In this document: in pieces, positions 27,926 to 37,124 of the stretch
How positions within the stretch are numbered: the stretch's first letter is position 1
Layout: each line of letters begins with the position of its first letter
DNA from: an uncultured Alphaproteobacteria bacterium
Lineage (GTDB): Bacteria > Pseudomonadota > Alphaproteobacteria > HIMB59 > GCA-002718135
Length of the DNA: 45,728 nt
Reading direction: 5' to 3'
Assembly: GCA_902586695.1 (NCBI GenBank)
Contig: CACIIL010000009.1
Coordinates: 1 to 45,728 of the forward strand
Translations under genes and position numbers: made by a program
Notes under the pieces: model-generated
Told to the model about the DNA's origin: nothing
Seen by the model: only the letters and a program-made list of their open reading frames with translations
Databases searched by the model: none

Positions 27926-28471
27926 ATGATAGATAATCCAAATATATCTGTTTTAGATAATGATGGCGTTATTCAGCATTTGGAAAATAATGTTATTCCA
28001 AGTATTTCTTTGCCAAACCAAGAGGGGAATCTTTTACGTCTTGACCGATCTGATACGTTCAGAATGGTTTTATATTTTTTTCCAATGACAGGTAGGCCCG
28101 ATAAACCTCTTCCAGATAATTGGAACAATATACCTGGGGCAAAAGGGTGCACAAAAGAAAATTGCAATTTTAGAGATAATTATGATGAAATTATCTGTCT
28201 AAATGCATTACCAATTGGTATTTCAACACAAACAGTTGATTATAATAAAGAAATGACATCAAGACTTAATATACCTTATGATGTATTGAGTGATGAAAAA
28301 TTAGAACTTAAAAATTCATTAAAATTACCCATATTTTTAATAAATAAAAAAGAATATTTAAAACGCCTCACATTAATTGTTGAAAAAAATATTATTAAAA
28401 AAGTATTTTACCCTATAAATGAGTTAGATAAGCATATAGATGATGTTTTGAAATGGTTAAAAATAAATTAA
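27926..28471 (+). CDS. Peroxiredoxin (AhpC/TSA, BCP-like)
   Basis: VIPSISLPNQEGNLLRLD, VLYFFPMTGRPDKPLP, PGAKGCTKENCNFRDNYDEI, SRLNIPYDVLSDEKLEL. Confidence 0.8.
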   Translation: MIDNPNISVLDNDGVIQHLENNVIPSISLPNQEGNLLRLDRSDTFRMVLYFFPMTGRPDKPLPDNWNNIPGAKGCTKENCNFRDNYDEIICLNALPIGISTQTVDYNKEMTSRLNIPYDVLSDEKLELKNSLKLPIFLINKKEYLKRLTLIVEKNIIKKVFYPINELDKHIDDVLKWLKIN

Positions 28472-28791
28472 GCTTTTTGATTACTTTAATAATTTTTTGC
28501 CTTTTTGCATTACTAGTTAATGCAAATCCTAATTTAGATCAGTGGATGGAGTCAGAGAAAACATACAAAGATCTTATTGATGAGGGCTTTGAGGTAAAAA
28601 GTTATGCAATAAACAATATTGAAACAGTTAATGGCTTATATATCATTTTATTTGTTACTGTTTTGCAAAAAGATAAAGAAGTTTATGAATGTCAAGAATA
28701 TCAAACAATAGATAAAACAATTGAAACATTTGATATGCAACTTATCTGTAAAGAATTAGTTCAGCCATATGAAAGAGGTTTGGGAACTTAA
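28453..28791 (+). CDS. Small exported hypothetical protein
   Basis: 112 aa with signal-peptide-like N-terminus ending VNAN; overlaps preceding gene. Confidence 0.6.
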   Translation: MVKNKLSFLITLIIFCLFALLVNANPNLDQWMESEKTYKDLIDEGFEVKSYAINNIETVNGLYIILFVTVLQKDKEVYECQEYQTIDKTIETFDMQLICKELVQPYERGLGT

Positions 28792-29369
28792 TTTTTATAA
28801 TATTCCAAAAAGAACCACTGCAGAGCTATGAGTGTAAGTCCATTTATAATTTGTTTATTTTTTAACATTTTTCTTACATGATCCACTTTGAAAGCTTTTA
28901 CTAAAATATCTTCATTTTCATTTTTCAATCCCATGATTCTTTTACCTTTAAATGAATTTACTTCGCCTAAAAATAAATGATAATATGACTCTGATGATCC
29001 TGGAGCAGGAAAATAACTTTGGATTGTTTTAATTTTATTTACTTCACATCCAGTTTCCTCTAAGCACTCCCGTTTTGCTGTTTCTTCAGGTTTTTCATTG
29101 TTATCAATTATTCCAGCAACAATTTCATAAAGATAGTCATCATCATATCTGGATATAACACCGGCTCTAAACTGTTTAATTAAGATAATTTCTTTTTTTA
29201 TAGGATCATATGGTAGTAAAGTAGAAACATGAGCACCACTAAAGATTTCTCTTTCCACTTCATTAGTCCAATTACCATCATGTTTTTGATGAATGAATTG
29301 ATATTTATTTAAATTAAAGAAACCTGTATATAAATTTTTTTTATTAATTATTTTGTATTTTGGCTTCAT
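28788..29369 (-). CDS. NUDIX hydrolase (ADP-ribose pyrophosphatase-like)
   Basis: NUDIX box GIIDNNEKPEETAKRECLEETGCEV. Confidence 0.9.
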   Translation of the reverse strand: MKPKYKIINKKNLYTGFFNLNKYQFIHQKHDGNWTNEVEREIFSGAHVSTLLPYDPIKKEIILIKQFRAGVISRYDDDYLYEIVAGIIDNNEKPEETAKRECLEETGCEVNKIKTIQSYFPAPGSSESYYHLFLGEVNSFKGKRIMGLKNENEDILVKAFKVDHVRKMLKNKQIINGLTLIALQWFFLEYYKN

Positions 29370-29407
29370 TGATTTGATAAAATTAAATTAGTGTATATAT
29401 TTAAAAT

Positions 29408-29866
29408 ATGATTCAAAAAGCTTTATTTGGTGCAGGTTGTTTTTGGGGCGTAGAGGAGCATTTTCGCAAAATAAATGGTATAACCGAGACGTTAGTAGGT
29501 TACTCAGGAGGCAATACAGAGAATCCCACTTATGAAAGTGTGTGCTATGATAATACCGATCATGCTGAGGTTTTGCTTGTAAATTTTGATGAAGAAAAAA
29601 TTTCATATGAAGATTTAATTCAAGAATTTTGGAAATGTCATGACCCTACTACCTTAAATAGACAAGGACCTGATTTTGGTAAACAATATCGTTCAGTAAT
29701 TTATTATTATAATGACGAACAAAAAAATATTGCTTTAAAATCAAGAGAAAATAATCAAGAAAATTTTGACAATAGAATTGTAACTGAAATAACTAAAGCA
29801 GATACTTTTTATAAAGCTGAAGATTATCATCAAAAATATATTAAAAAAAGAGAATTGATTGAGTAA
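29408..29866 (+). CDS. msrA: Peptide-methionine (S)-S-oxide reductase MsrA
   Basis: FGAGCFWGVEEHFRKINGI, VGYSGGNTENPTYESVC, FWKCHDPTTLNRQGPDFGKQYRSVIYY. Confidence 0.96.
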   Translation: MIQKALFGAGCFWGVEEHFRKINGITETLVGYSGGNTENPTYESVCYDNTDHAEVLLVNFDEEKISYEDLIQEFWKCHDPTTLNRQGPDFGKQYRSVIYYYNDEQKNIALKSRENNQENFDNRIVTEITKADTFYKAEDYHQKYIKKRELIE

Positions 29867-29936
29867 AATATTACAATTATTTTTTATAAGAATTCAAAAA
29901 ATATTTTTACAAAATTACTTAAATAATTAATAAAAA

Positions 29937-30119
29937 ATGGTTAATGACTTTTTTATTGCATTTTTATCAAGTTGGTTCATACTATTATTCTTTTGGACTA
30001 CAATTATATTATTTGTATATTTTCGAAACCCACCTAATTCTAGATTGAGCAAAAAGATTGTTATAAGATCATATCTTTTTTTTATACTACTATTGATATT
30101 GATTTACTTAATAAAATAG
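29937..30119 (+). CDS. Small membrane protein, hypothetical
   Basis: 60 aa with two predicted TM helices; no recognised motif. Confidence 0.4.
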   Translation: MVNDFFIAFLSSWFILLFFWTTIILFVYFRNPPNSRLSKKIVIRSYLFFILLLILIYLIK

Positions 30120-30310
30120 TCCGATTCGTTTTATTAATCAATTTGAGGTATTATAATATCTATATGTAGTAGTGCATTTTGATTTTAATACTAACATATT
30201 GGGATATAAGGATTTTTTAAGATTTTTTGTTGAATACTTGACCTTTCAAACTTATAACCTACCTCGATATTAAAGAAGTTTCAAATTTTATTAAAGTATA
30301 GGGTTAAAGA

Positions 30311-30535
30311 ATGTCAATTATTAAAAACTATTTTAAACAAAATAGAGTGACGCACACTTTTTCTAGCTGCCAGTGGCCAATTGGCGACCCGCAAGAAAAA
30401 GATTTTCATTTCTGTGAAGCTAATACCTTAACTGGTAAGCCTTACTGTAAAGACCATTGTGATGTTGCTTATATCGATGAAAAAGAGCTGAAAAAAGAAA
30501 AAGAAGCTCAAAAAAATCGTCGAATTGCTGCTTAA
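30311..30535 (+). CDS. Stand-alone GcrA C-terminal (sigma70-interacting type) domain protein
   Basis: 74 aa: SCQWPIGDPQEKDFHFCEANTLTGKPYCKDHCDVAYI matches the GcrA C-terminal CxWPxGDP...FHFC...PYCxxH motif; the N-terminal HTH is absent. Confidence 0.8.
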   Translation: MSIIKNYFKQNRVTHTFSSCQWPIGDPQEKDFHFCEANTLTGKPYCKDHCDVAYIDEKELKKEKEAQKNRRIAA

Positions 30536-30548
30536 GTTTTCTTTTTTT

Positions 30549-30579
30549 AAAATGGCTGTATTTTTTATGCAGCCATTTT
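30549..30579 (+). terminator. Probable intrinsic terminator
   Basis: AAAATGGCTG ... CAGCCATTTT, 10-bp perfect stem downstream of the GcrA-like gene. Confidence 0.7.
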
Positions 30580-30631
30580 CATTTTGTTGACAATATAAGT
30601 CAATTTCTTAAAATACTCCCCAATTATAAAT

Positions 30632-31822
30632 ATGTTTTACTCTGTTCTCAAAAAATTGAATTTTGATGGCAAACTTATAGTAATTGATCATAATAATAAA
30701 ACTTATGAATTTGGTAATAATACAAATAAAATAAATCTTAAAGTTAGATTAACTAACAAATCTATAGAAAAGAAATTATTTAGAAATCCTGCCCTTCACT
30801 TTGGTGAAGGTTACATGAATAAAGAAATAATCATTGAAGAAGGAACAATTGAAGAATTAATAGATATCGTTACATTATGTTATGATGACTTTGTTAAAAA
30901 TAATTTTATTTTTAGAGTTTATGAAAATTTTTCAGGTTATTTTAAAGTTTTTCAACAATTAAATGAAACAATTAAGTCAAAAAGAAACGTAGCACATCAT
31001 TACGATTTAAAAGAAGATTTATACAAACTATTTCTTGATCAAGATATGCAATATTCATGTGCATATTTTCACAATGAAAATATAAGTTTAGACCAAGCAC
31101 AAATTGATAAGAAAAATCATATAATTAATAAACTTAAAATTAATAAAAATATGGATGTGCTAGATATTGGATGTGGTTGGGGAGGTATGGCCTTGGAAAT
31201 TGCTAAACAAACTGGAGCAAAAGTTAAAGGTATTACACTATCAGAAAATCAATATGCAACTGCTTCAAAAAGAGCGCAAGAAGAAGGTTTGACAGACTTA
31301 GTATCTTTTCAAATACAAGATTATAGAAATGAAGATAAAAAATATGATCGAATATTGTCTGTAGGCATGTTCGAACATGTTGGAATTAAATATTTCAAAC
31401 CATATTTAAAGAAAACTTATGAATTATTAAAAGATAATGGCGTATTTCTTCTGCACACAATCGGTCAAAGAGGGATTCCTACAGCAACAAGTCCATGGAT
31501 AAGAAAATATATTTTTCCTGGAGGATATATCCCGTCTCTATCAGATATTATTAATGAGACTCAGAAACTTAATATAAATATTACTGATATAGAGATATTG
31601 AGATTACATTATGCTCATACTTTAACACACTGGTATAGAAATGTTCAAAAAAATAAAAATGAAATAATTAAAATGTTTGATAGTCGTTTTTATAGAATGT
31701 GGGAATTTTATTTACTTGCTAGTAAATATTCTTTTGTAAACATGGGAAATGTAGTTTTTCAAATCCAAATTGCTAAAAATATTAACAATTTGCCTTTAAC
31801 AAGAAATTATATGTATAATTGA
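30632..31822 (+). CDS. cfa: Cyclopropane-fatty-acyl-phospholipid synthase
   Basis: NVAHHYDLKEDLYKLFLDQDMQYSCAYF, MDVLDIGCGWGGMALEIAKQTGAKVKGITLSENQ, FEHVGIKYFKPYL. Confidence 0.95.
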   Translation: MFYSVLKKLNFDGKLIVIDHNNKTYEFGNNTNKINLKVRLTNKSIEKKLFRNPALHFGEGYMNKEIIIEEGTIEELIDIVTLCYDDFVKNNFIFRVYENFSGYFKVFQQLNETIKSKRNVAHHYDLKEDLYKLFLDQDMQYSCAYFHNENISLDQAQIDKKNHIINKLKINKNMDVLDIGCGWGGMALEIAKQTGAKVKGITLSENQYATASKRAQEEGLTDLVSFQIQDYRNEDKKYDRILSVGMFEHVGIKYFKPYLKKTYELLKDNGVFLLHTIGQRGIPTATSPWIRKYIFPGGYIPSLSDIINETQKLNINITDIEILRLHYAHTLTHWYRNVQKNKNEIIKMFDSRFYRMWEFYLLASKYSFVNMGNVVFQIQIAKNINNLPLTRNYMYN

Positions 31823-31847
31823 CATAATTTAGATATAAAATTAATAT
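31819..31847 (+). promoter_or_regulatory. Candidate sigma70-type promoter for the MotA/MotB-like pair
   Basis: TTGACA (31819-31824) - 17 nt - TAATAT (31842-31847), overlapping the cfa stop codon. Confidence 0.5.
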
Positions 31848-31877
31848 TAAACACTTATACTAAATTTATAAATTTTT

Positions 31878-32918
31878 ATGCAACATAGTTTAAATCAATA
31901 TTTGATAAGAGTAGTTGTTTTTCTAGCATTGGTTTTTGTAATTGTTGTACTGCTTTATCCAGTTTTGCAAGATGCTTTTTTATCAAATATATTTATTAAC
32001 CTAATTATTCTCACAGCATTAGCGGTAGGTATATTGTTTAATTTATATAAATTAACAGTTTTAAATACTGATTATATTGCTTTAGCCAACTTTGAAATTA
32101 ACAAATCTCCAAAATCATTTTTAAATAACAATGGCATTTTACAAAATATATCATTAGATTTAAAACAAATAGATGGAAGATTTGTTTTTAAAAGTTCATC
32201 CATTAATAGATTAATAGAGAATACTGATATGTCTCTATCAAGTGTTAGAGAAACATCTAGATATTTAGTTGGTTTATTAGTTTTTTTAGGATTACTTGGA
32301 ACTTTTTGGGGTCTTTTAAAAACTATAGGATCTGTAGGAAATGTAATAAGTGGCTTAGGTATTGATGATACAAATGTTGCTGGTTTTTTTAATTCTCTTA
32401 AAGATGGTTTGAATGCACCCTTACAAGGAATGAGTATAGCTTTTAGCAGTTCACTACTTGGTTTAGCTGGTTCTCTTATACTTGGATTTATAGATATTAA
32501 TTTAGGTCAGGCTCAAAATAAATTCAGTTTATTTTTTGAAAAAATAATTAATAATAATTCAGTACCTGATTTAGTTAATGATAATTCTTCTAATAATATC
32601 AATAATCAAGCAATACAAAAAATATACGATAACCTTGATAGTATTGTTTATTCTTTGAAACAGACTTCTGAAAATCAAAATGAAATAAATAATTATCTTA
32701 AACAATTGACTAAACAAATTAAAAGTACAAATAAAAATTCTGCTGATTTAGAAGAAAAATTATCAAATTTTTTATCTACTCAACTTAATACTCAAGCAAG
32801 TATTTTGCAAATTATAAGTAAAATTAATGAGAAGGGTATTTTAGATGACTCAACAAAAAAAATATTTGTTAATTTGAATAAAGGCATTCAAGAACTTATA
32901 GCTAAAAATAAAAAATAA
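31878..32918 (+). CDS. MotA/TolQ/ExbB-family proton-channel-like protein
   Basis: TM segments; YLVGLLVFLGLLGTFWGLLKTIGSVGNVISGL, LNAPLQGMSIAFSSSLLGLAGSLILGFID; C-terminal coiled coil. Confidence 0.8.
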   Translation: MQHSLNQYLIRVVVFLALVFVIVVLLYPVLQDAFLSNIFINLIILTALAVGILFNLYKLTVLNTDYIALANFEINKSPKSFLNNNGILQNISLDLKQIDGRFVFKSSSINRLIENTDMSLSSVRETSRYLVGLLVFLGLLGTFWGLLKTIGSVGNVISGLGIDDTNVAGFFNSLKDGLNAPLQGMSIAFSSSLLGLAGSLILGFIDINLGQAQNKFSLFFEKIINNNSVPDLVNDNSSNNINNQAIQKIYDNLDSIVYSLKQTSENQNEINNYLKQLTKQIKSTNKNSADLEEKLSNFLSTQLNTQASILQIISKINEKGILDDSTKKIFVNLNKGIQELIAKNKK

Positions 32919-32920
32919 TA

Positions 32921-34855
32921 ATGGCATCTCGGTCTTTAAGAAATAGACTTGGTGAATCAACTAATATTTGGCCTGGATTTGTAGATGTTTTAGCAACTTT
33001 ATTAATTGTTATTATTTTTGTACTTATGGTTTTTACTGTTTCTCAGATATATTTGAGTGATGCTATTTCAGGCAGGGATAAAGCATTACAAGAATTAAGA
33101 TTACAAATAACAGAACTTTCTAAACTCTTACAATCAGAAGTAACTGAAAAAAAAGAAGTTCTTAAAAGTTTATCAGATACAGAGTCACAGTTAAGTGGAG
33201 TTAAAAAAGATTTGCAACAACAACAACTTCTTTCTGAAGAATTGCAGACTGATGTTGCAAAGAAAAGTAGTGAAATATTTGTTCAAGAACAAAATATTAT
33301 TGCTCTTTCTGATCAAATTTCTCAACTTTTGAGTGAATTAAGAATTGTTGCAAAAGCTTTAGAAGTCTATGAAGGTATAGATAATGCTATTTTAAATACA
33401 GACGGCTTAGGTGAAAAAATAAATAAAGCTTTAGCTACTCGTATCGATCAGTTGAAGACTCTAAATTCTAAATTAGATGAAACAAATCAAAAACTTTCTA
33501 TTAGTGAGACTAATCTTAATAAAAATATTAATGAATTAAATTCAGTAAATGAAAAATTAGCATCAAATGAAAAAATATTAGAAAATAAAATAAATGAATT
33601 AAATTCAGTAAATGAAAAATTAGCATTCAATGAAAAAATATTAGAAAATAAAATAGCAGAATTAAAGATAAAAAATGATAATTTATTAGCTATTAATGAA
33701 AGTTTAGGGATTGAAGATGGAGGAATTATTGAACAACTTAATGCTATAAAAGTTAAGAATCAAAAACTTGAAAAATTAAATCAAGATTTACTAATTTCAC
33801 AGCAAGAAACTAAAGACACTTTAAGTCTTTTGGAAAAAACAAATTTAGATCTAGTATTGAGAGATGAAGAGTTACAAAATCAGATAAACCAATATCAGGA
33901 ACTTACGAATGATTTATTAGAGATAAATGATAGCCTTGGTCTTAAGGACGCAACACTTCAAGAGCAATTAGAAGCGATAAGATTTAAAAATCAAGAGCTA
34001 GCAAGACTTAATCAAAATCTAATTAATAAAGATAATACTATCTTTGATTTAAGAGGCAAAATAATTGAGTTAAATAATGTTTTGTCAATTTCTGATGATA
34101 AAAGAATAGAGCAAGAGTTAGAAATAGCACTATTGAAAAGAAATATTGAAAATGTTGAGGATGATCGAGCTAAAGAAAATGAAATTTCACGCAGTAAAGT
34201 TGAGCAAATGCAAGTTGAGGCATCTCAAACTTTTGAACAAATTTCAATTTTATCAAATGAAATTGAAAATTTAAAAAATGAAATATTAATTTTGAATAGG
34301 GCTTTAGAAGCCAGTGAAATAGAAACTGCATCCAAAAATTTAGAAATTGAAATTTTGGGTGAAAGATTAAATAAAGCATTAACTTCTGAGATATTTGAAT
34401 TACAAAAATATCGATCTGAATTTTTTGGTAAATTACAGTCTTTATTGGGTGACAGAGATGATATTAAAGTCGTAGGTGATAGATTTATTTTTGAATCAGA
34501 ATTATTATTTGACTCTGCTTCAGCAAATCTGCAAGAAAATGGAAAGGCTAAATTAAAAGAAATTGCAATTACGTTAATGGAAACTACAAATGAAATACCA
34601 ACAGGTATTGATTGGATAATTCAAGTAGAGGGACATACTGATAAAAGACCTATTAACACGCAACAATTCCCATCTAACTGGGAGTTATCTACTGCTAGAG
34701 CAAATTCTGTTTTAAAATTATTGCTTGAAATTGGTTTCGCACCAAAAAGACTTGCAGCAGCGGGCTATGGAGAATTTTATCCTATAAGTGATGGGGAAAG
34801 CAAAGAAGATTACCAACAAAATAGAAGAATTGAATTAAAATTAACTTCCAGATAG
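32921..34855 (+). CDS. OmpA/MotB-domain protein with long coiled coil
   Basis: N-terminal TM WPGFVDVLATLLIVIIFVLMVF; about 450-aa coiled coil; C-terminal VEGHTDKRPINTQQFPSNWELSTARANSVLKLLLEIGFAPKRLAAAGYGEFYP...NRRIELKL. Confidence 0.9.
   Translation: MASRSLRNRLGESTNIWPGFVDVLATLLIVIIFVLMVFTVSQIYLSDAISGRDKALQELRLQITELSKLLQSEVTEKKEVLKSLSDTESQLSGVKKDLQQQQLLSEELQTDVAKKSSEIFVQEQNIIALSDQISQLLSELRIVAKALEVYEGIDNAILNTDGLGEKINKALATRIDQLKTLNSKLDETNQKLSISETNLNKNINELNSVNEKLASNEKILENKINELNSVNEKLAFNEKILENKIAELKIKNDNLLAINESLGIEDGGIIEQLNAIKVKNQKLEKLNQDLLISQQETKDTLSLLEKTNLDLVLRDEELQNQINQYQELTNDLLEINDSLGLKDATLQEQLEAIRFKNQELARLNQNLINKDNTIFDLRGKIIELNNVLSISDDKRIEQELEIALLKRNIENVEDDRAKENEISRSKVEQMQVEASQTFEQISILSNEIENLKNEILILNRALEASEIETASKNLEIEILGERLNKALTSEIFELQKYRSEFFGKLQSLLGDRDDIKVVGDRFIFESELLFDSASANLQENGKAKLKEIAITLMETTNEIPTGIDWIIQVEGHTDKRPINTQQFPSNWELSTARANSVLKLLLEIGFAPKRLAAAGYGEFYPISDGESKEDYQQNRRIELKLTSR
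33530..33655 (+). repeat. Tandem 63-bp repeat, 2 copies, inside the coiled coil
   Basis: 33530-33592 and 33593-33655 encode NELNSVNEKLASNEKILENKI / NELNSVNEKLAFNEKILENKI; differ by two adjacent nucleotides. Confidence 0.95.
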
Positions 34856-34896
34856 GTGCCTTAAATTTAACATAAAGTTTTCTTATTCTGATAAAA

Positions 34897-35397
34897 ATGA
34901 GATTACTTGTCTTTATAATATTTGCAATGCTATCATATAACGCTTACGCTGGATGTGATGATCAACCATCTAATGAAGTTGATTGGACAAATTGCAATTT
35001 TGTTGAAAATCTTGATTTGATTGGTGTAGGTTTAGCTAATGCAAAGATGTCAGGTGTCAATCTATCTTTAGCTAATTTAGAAAAATCTCAGTTAAATAAC
35101 TCTGATCTTTCTGTTGGAAATTTTATATTTGCCAATTTCAGTAATTCAAATTTATATGCTTCTAATTTGCAAGGTGCTAATTGTAATAATGCAAATTTTG
35201 AAAATGCTAATTTAGCAAAGGTTAATTTTGAAGGAGCAAATCTTTTTACATCATCATTTAAGGGCGCTAATCTATATGAAGCAAATCTATTAGGTGCAAA
35301 TATTTCAGGAGCAATTTTTGATGAAGCTAATCTTTCAAGTGCAATTTGGGTTGATGGAAAAAAATGTGCTTTAGGCTCAATTGGAACCTGTAATTAA
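34897..35397 (+). CDS. Exported pentapeptide-repeat protein
   Basis: Signal peptide MRLLVFIIFAMLSYNAYAG then A(N/D)LxxA-type repeats. Confidence 0.88.
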   Translation: MRLLVFIIFAMLSYNAYAGCDDQPSNEVDWTNCNFVENLDLIGVGLANAKMSGVNLSLANLEKSQLNNSDLSVGNFIFANFSNSNLYASNLQGANCNNANFENANLAKVNFEGANLFTSSFKGANLYEANLLGANISGAIFDEANLSSAIWVDGKKCALGSIGTCN

Positions 35398-35471
35398 ATT
35401 TGACTATTATAATATTTTTTTAAATATCTAATTTACTTTTTAATGAATTTAATGCAGACACTAGATTTATT

Positions 35472-36374
35472 ATGGGCAATAATAATTATTTTTATGCATT
35501 TGTAGTTGTTTTTTTAGCTGGTTTATTATGGAGTTTTGGAGCAGTAGTTGTTCGTTATATGCACGATGCTAATTATTATGTTTTCCAATACTTATTTTAT
35601 AGAGGTATTTCAATCGCAATAATATTAATTGGATATTTATTTATAAAAGAAGGATTTAAATTTTATAAAAATTTTTTTAATATTGGTTTATCTGGAATTT
35701 TAGGAGGTTTATTTCTTGCTACAGCATTCACTGGTTTTATTTATTCAATTACAATAACTACTGCTGCAGTTACCCTTTTTATGCTAGCTGCAATGCCATT
35801 TATTGCAGCCATTGTTGGATATTTTTTTCTAGGTGAATTACTCTCAAAATCAACGCTAATATCAATGATTTTAGCTTTTATAGGTGTTATTATTATGATT
35901 GTTAATGACAGTATGCTCGGTACTGCTTTAGGAGCATTGATAGGCTTTGTATCAGCTAGCGGTTTTGCTTTATATACTGTTACTTTGCGTTGGAAACCTC
36001 AAACACCAAAATTTACTACAGTTATTCTTGCAGGATTATTTTGCGCAACCTTTTCTTTATTTATGTTAGATTTTTCTTTTGAAACTTTTGAGCAAATGCC
36101 AATTAAAAATTCTTATTTAAGTTTATTGCATGGCTTAATAGTTGCAAGTGGATTGATACTATACAGTTTAGGTGCAAGATATTTGCCTGCAGCTGAATTA
36201 GCCTTATTATCATTAATGGAAGTTGTTGGAGGTGTTTTGTGGGTCTGGATACCAATTTTTGGAATTAATGAACAACCAACATTGACTGTAATTTTAGGAG
36301 GAATTATTATTACTTTAGCAGTCTGTTACCATGGGTTAAGTACCAAAATCAAAAGGCATCCTATAACGCAATAA
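35472..36374 (+). CDS. EamA/DMT-family transporter
   Basis: About 10 TM helices, two EamA repeats. Confidence 0.88.
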   Translation: MGNNNYFYAFVVVFLAGLLWSFGAVVVRYMHDANYYVFQYLFYRGISIAIILIGYLFIKEGFKFYKNFFNIGLSGILGGLFLATAFTGFIYSITITTAAVTLFMLAAMPFIAAIVGYFFLGELLSKSTLISMILAFIGVIIMIVNDSMLGTALGALIGFVSASGFALYTVTLRWKPQTPKFTTVILAGLFCATFSLFMLDFSFETFEQMPIKNSYLSLLHGLIVASGLILYSLGARYLPAAELALLSLMEVVGGVLWVWIPIFGINEQPTLTVILGGIIITLAVCYHGLSTKIKRHPITQ

Positions 36375-36395
36375 TGATTTATATTTATTAAAAAT

Positions 36396-37031
36396 TTATT
36401 CCATTAAAGTTGATACCAAATGCAATCTGTCAATTTCTCCACCATTAAAAAAATTATGGTATTTTGTATTATCAGTTATATAAACTGAACCATCAGCAGG
36501 CATATGGAAACTTTCATCTTCTATAACCATTCTACAGCCAGGGTTAGTAATTATGGGTATATGAATTCTTCTCTCGGGATCTCTGTGCCAACTTAAACAT
36601 GATCTAGGAGGTTTCATTAAAAATCTCATTCTTCCTATTTTCCATTCTGCACTTATTGTATTATGTACCTCTTCAATATAAGTTCCCCTAAAAGGTTTAC
36701 AAACTTCAGAATATTCTTCTTCATCAATAGAATCTAATCGCTCCTCCTCCTCCCAATTTGAAGAGGGAAAAGTCCAGTATTTACCTCTTATGTTTCCACC
36801 ACTTATTGATTTAGGATCATTCGGTTTTTGGTTTACACATATTGCATTAAAATCATATAAGCTTGGATCATCTTTTGACCAATTTTTTATTTGATAAAAT
36901 ATAGTTAAAAACTCTGCTTTGACTTTTTCTATATTAAAGTTGAATTTATCATATTTTTCTAAGTATTTAGATTTTTTGACAAATTTTAAAGGTTTACCCT
37001 GATCAGACTCACTTGTAGTTTTTGTATTCAT
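36396..37031 (-). CDS. Aspartyl/asparaginyl beta-hydroxylase-like (2OG-Fe) protein
   Basis: MKPPRSCLSWHRDPERRIHIPIITNPGCRMVIEDESFHMPADGSVYITDNTKYHNFFNGGEIDRLHLVS: HxD plus distal H, R/H pattern. Confidence 0.7.
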   Translation of the reverse strand: MNTKTTSESDQGKPLKFVKKSKYLEKYDKFNFNIEKVKAEFLTIFYQIKNWSKDDPSLYDFNAICVNQKPNDPKSISGGNIRGKYWTFPSSNWEEEERLDSIDEEEYSEVCKPFRGTYIEEVHNTISAEWKIGRMRFLMKPPRSCLSWHRDPERRIHIPIITNPGCRMVIEDESFHMPADGSVYITDNTKYHNFFNGGEIDRLHLVSTLME

Positions 37032-37051
37032 AACTATTTATATATCACTGA

Positions 37052-37079
37052 TTGAGGCAAAAAGTCATGTGTTTATAAT
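37052..37079 (+). promoter_or_regulatory. Candidate promoter for heme operon
   Basis: TTGAGG (37052-37057) - 16 nt - TATAAT (37074-37079). Confidence 0.45.
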
Positions 37080-37124
37080 ACCATTTTAATTGCTTTTTAG
37101 TCGCACTCTTATATTTGTTTTCTA

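Noticed and set aside
27075-28167. ORFs 27075-27260 (+) and 27973-28167 (-)
   Set aside because: Antisense to ureohydrolase and peroxiredoxin genes
29388-29606. Minus-strand ORF across the start of msrA
   Set aside because: Antisense to a well-supported msrA
31878-34855. Zorya-like antiphage defense system
   Set aside because: MotA/MotB-like proteins alone are not enough; no ZorC/D/E-type helicase or nuclease is adjacent, and the neighbours are housekeeping genes
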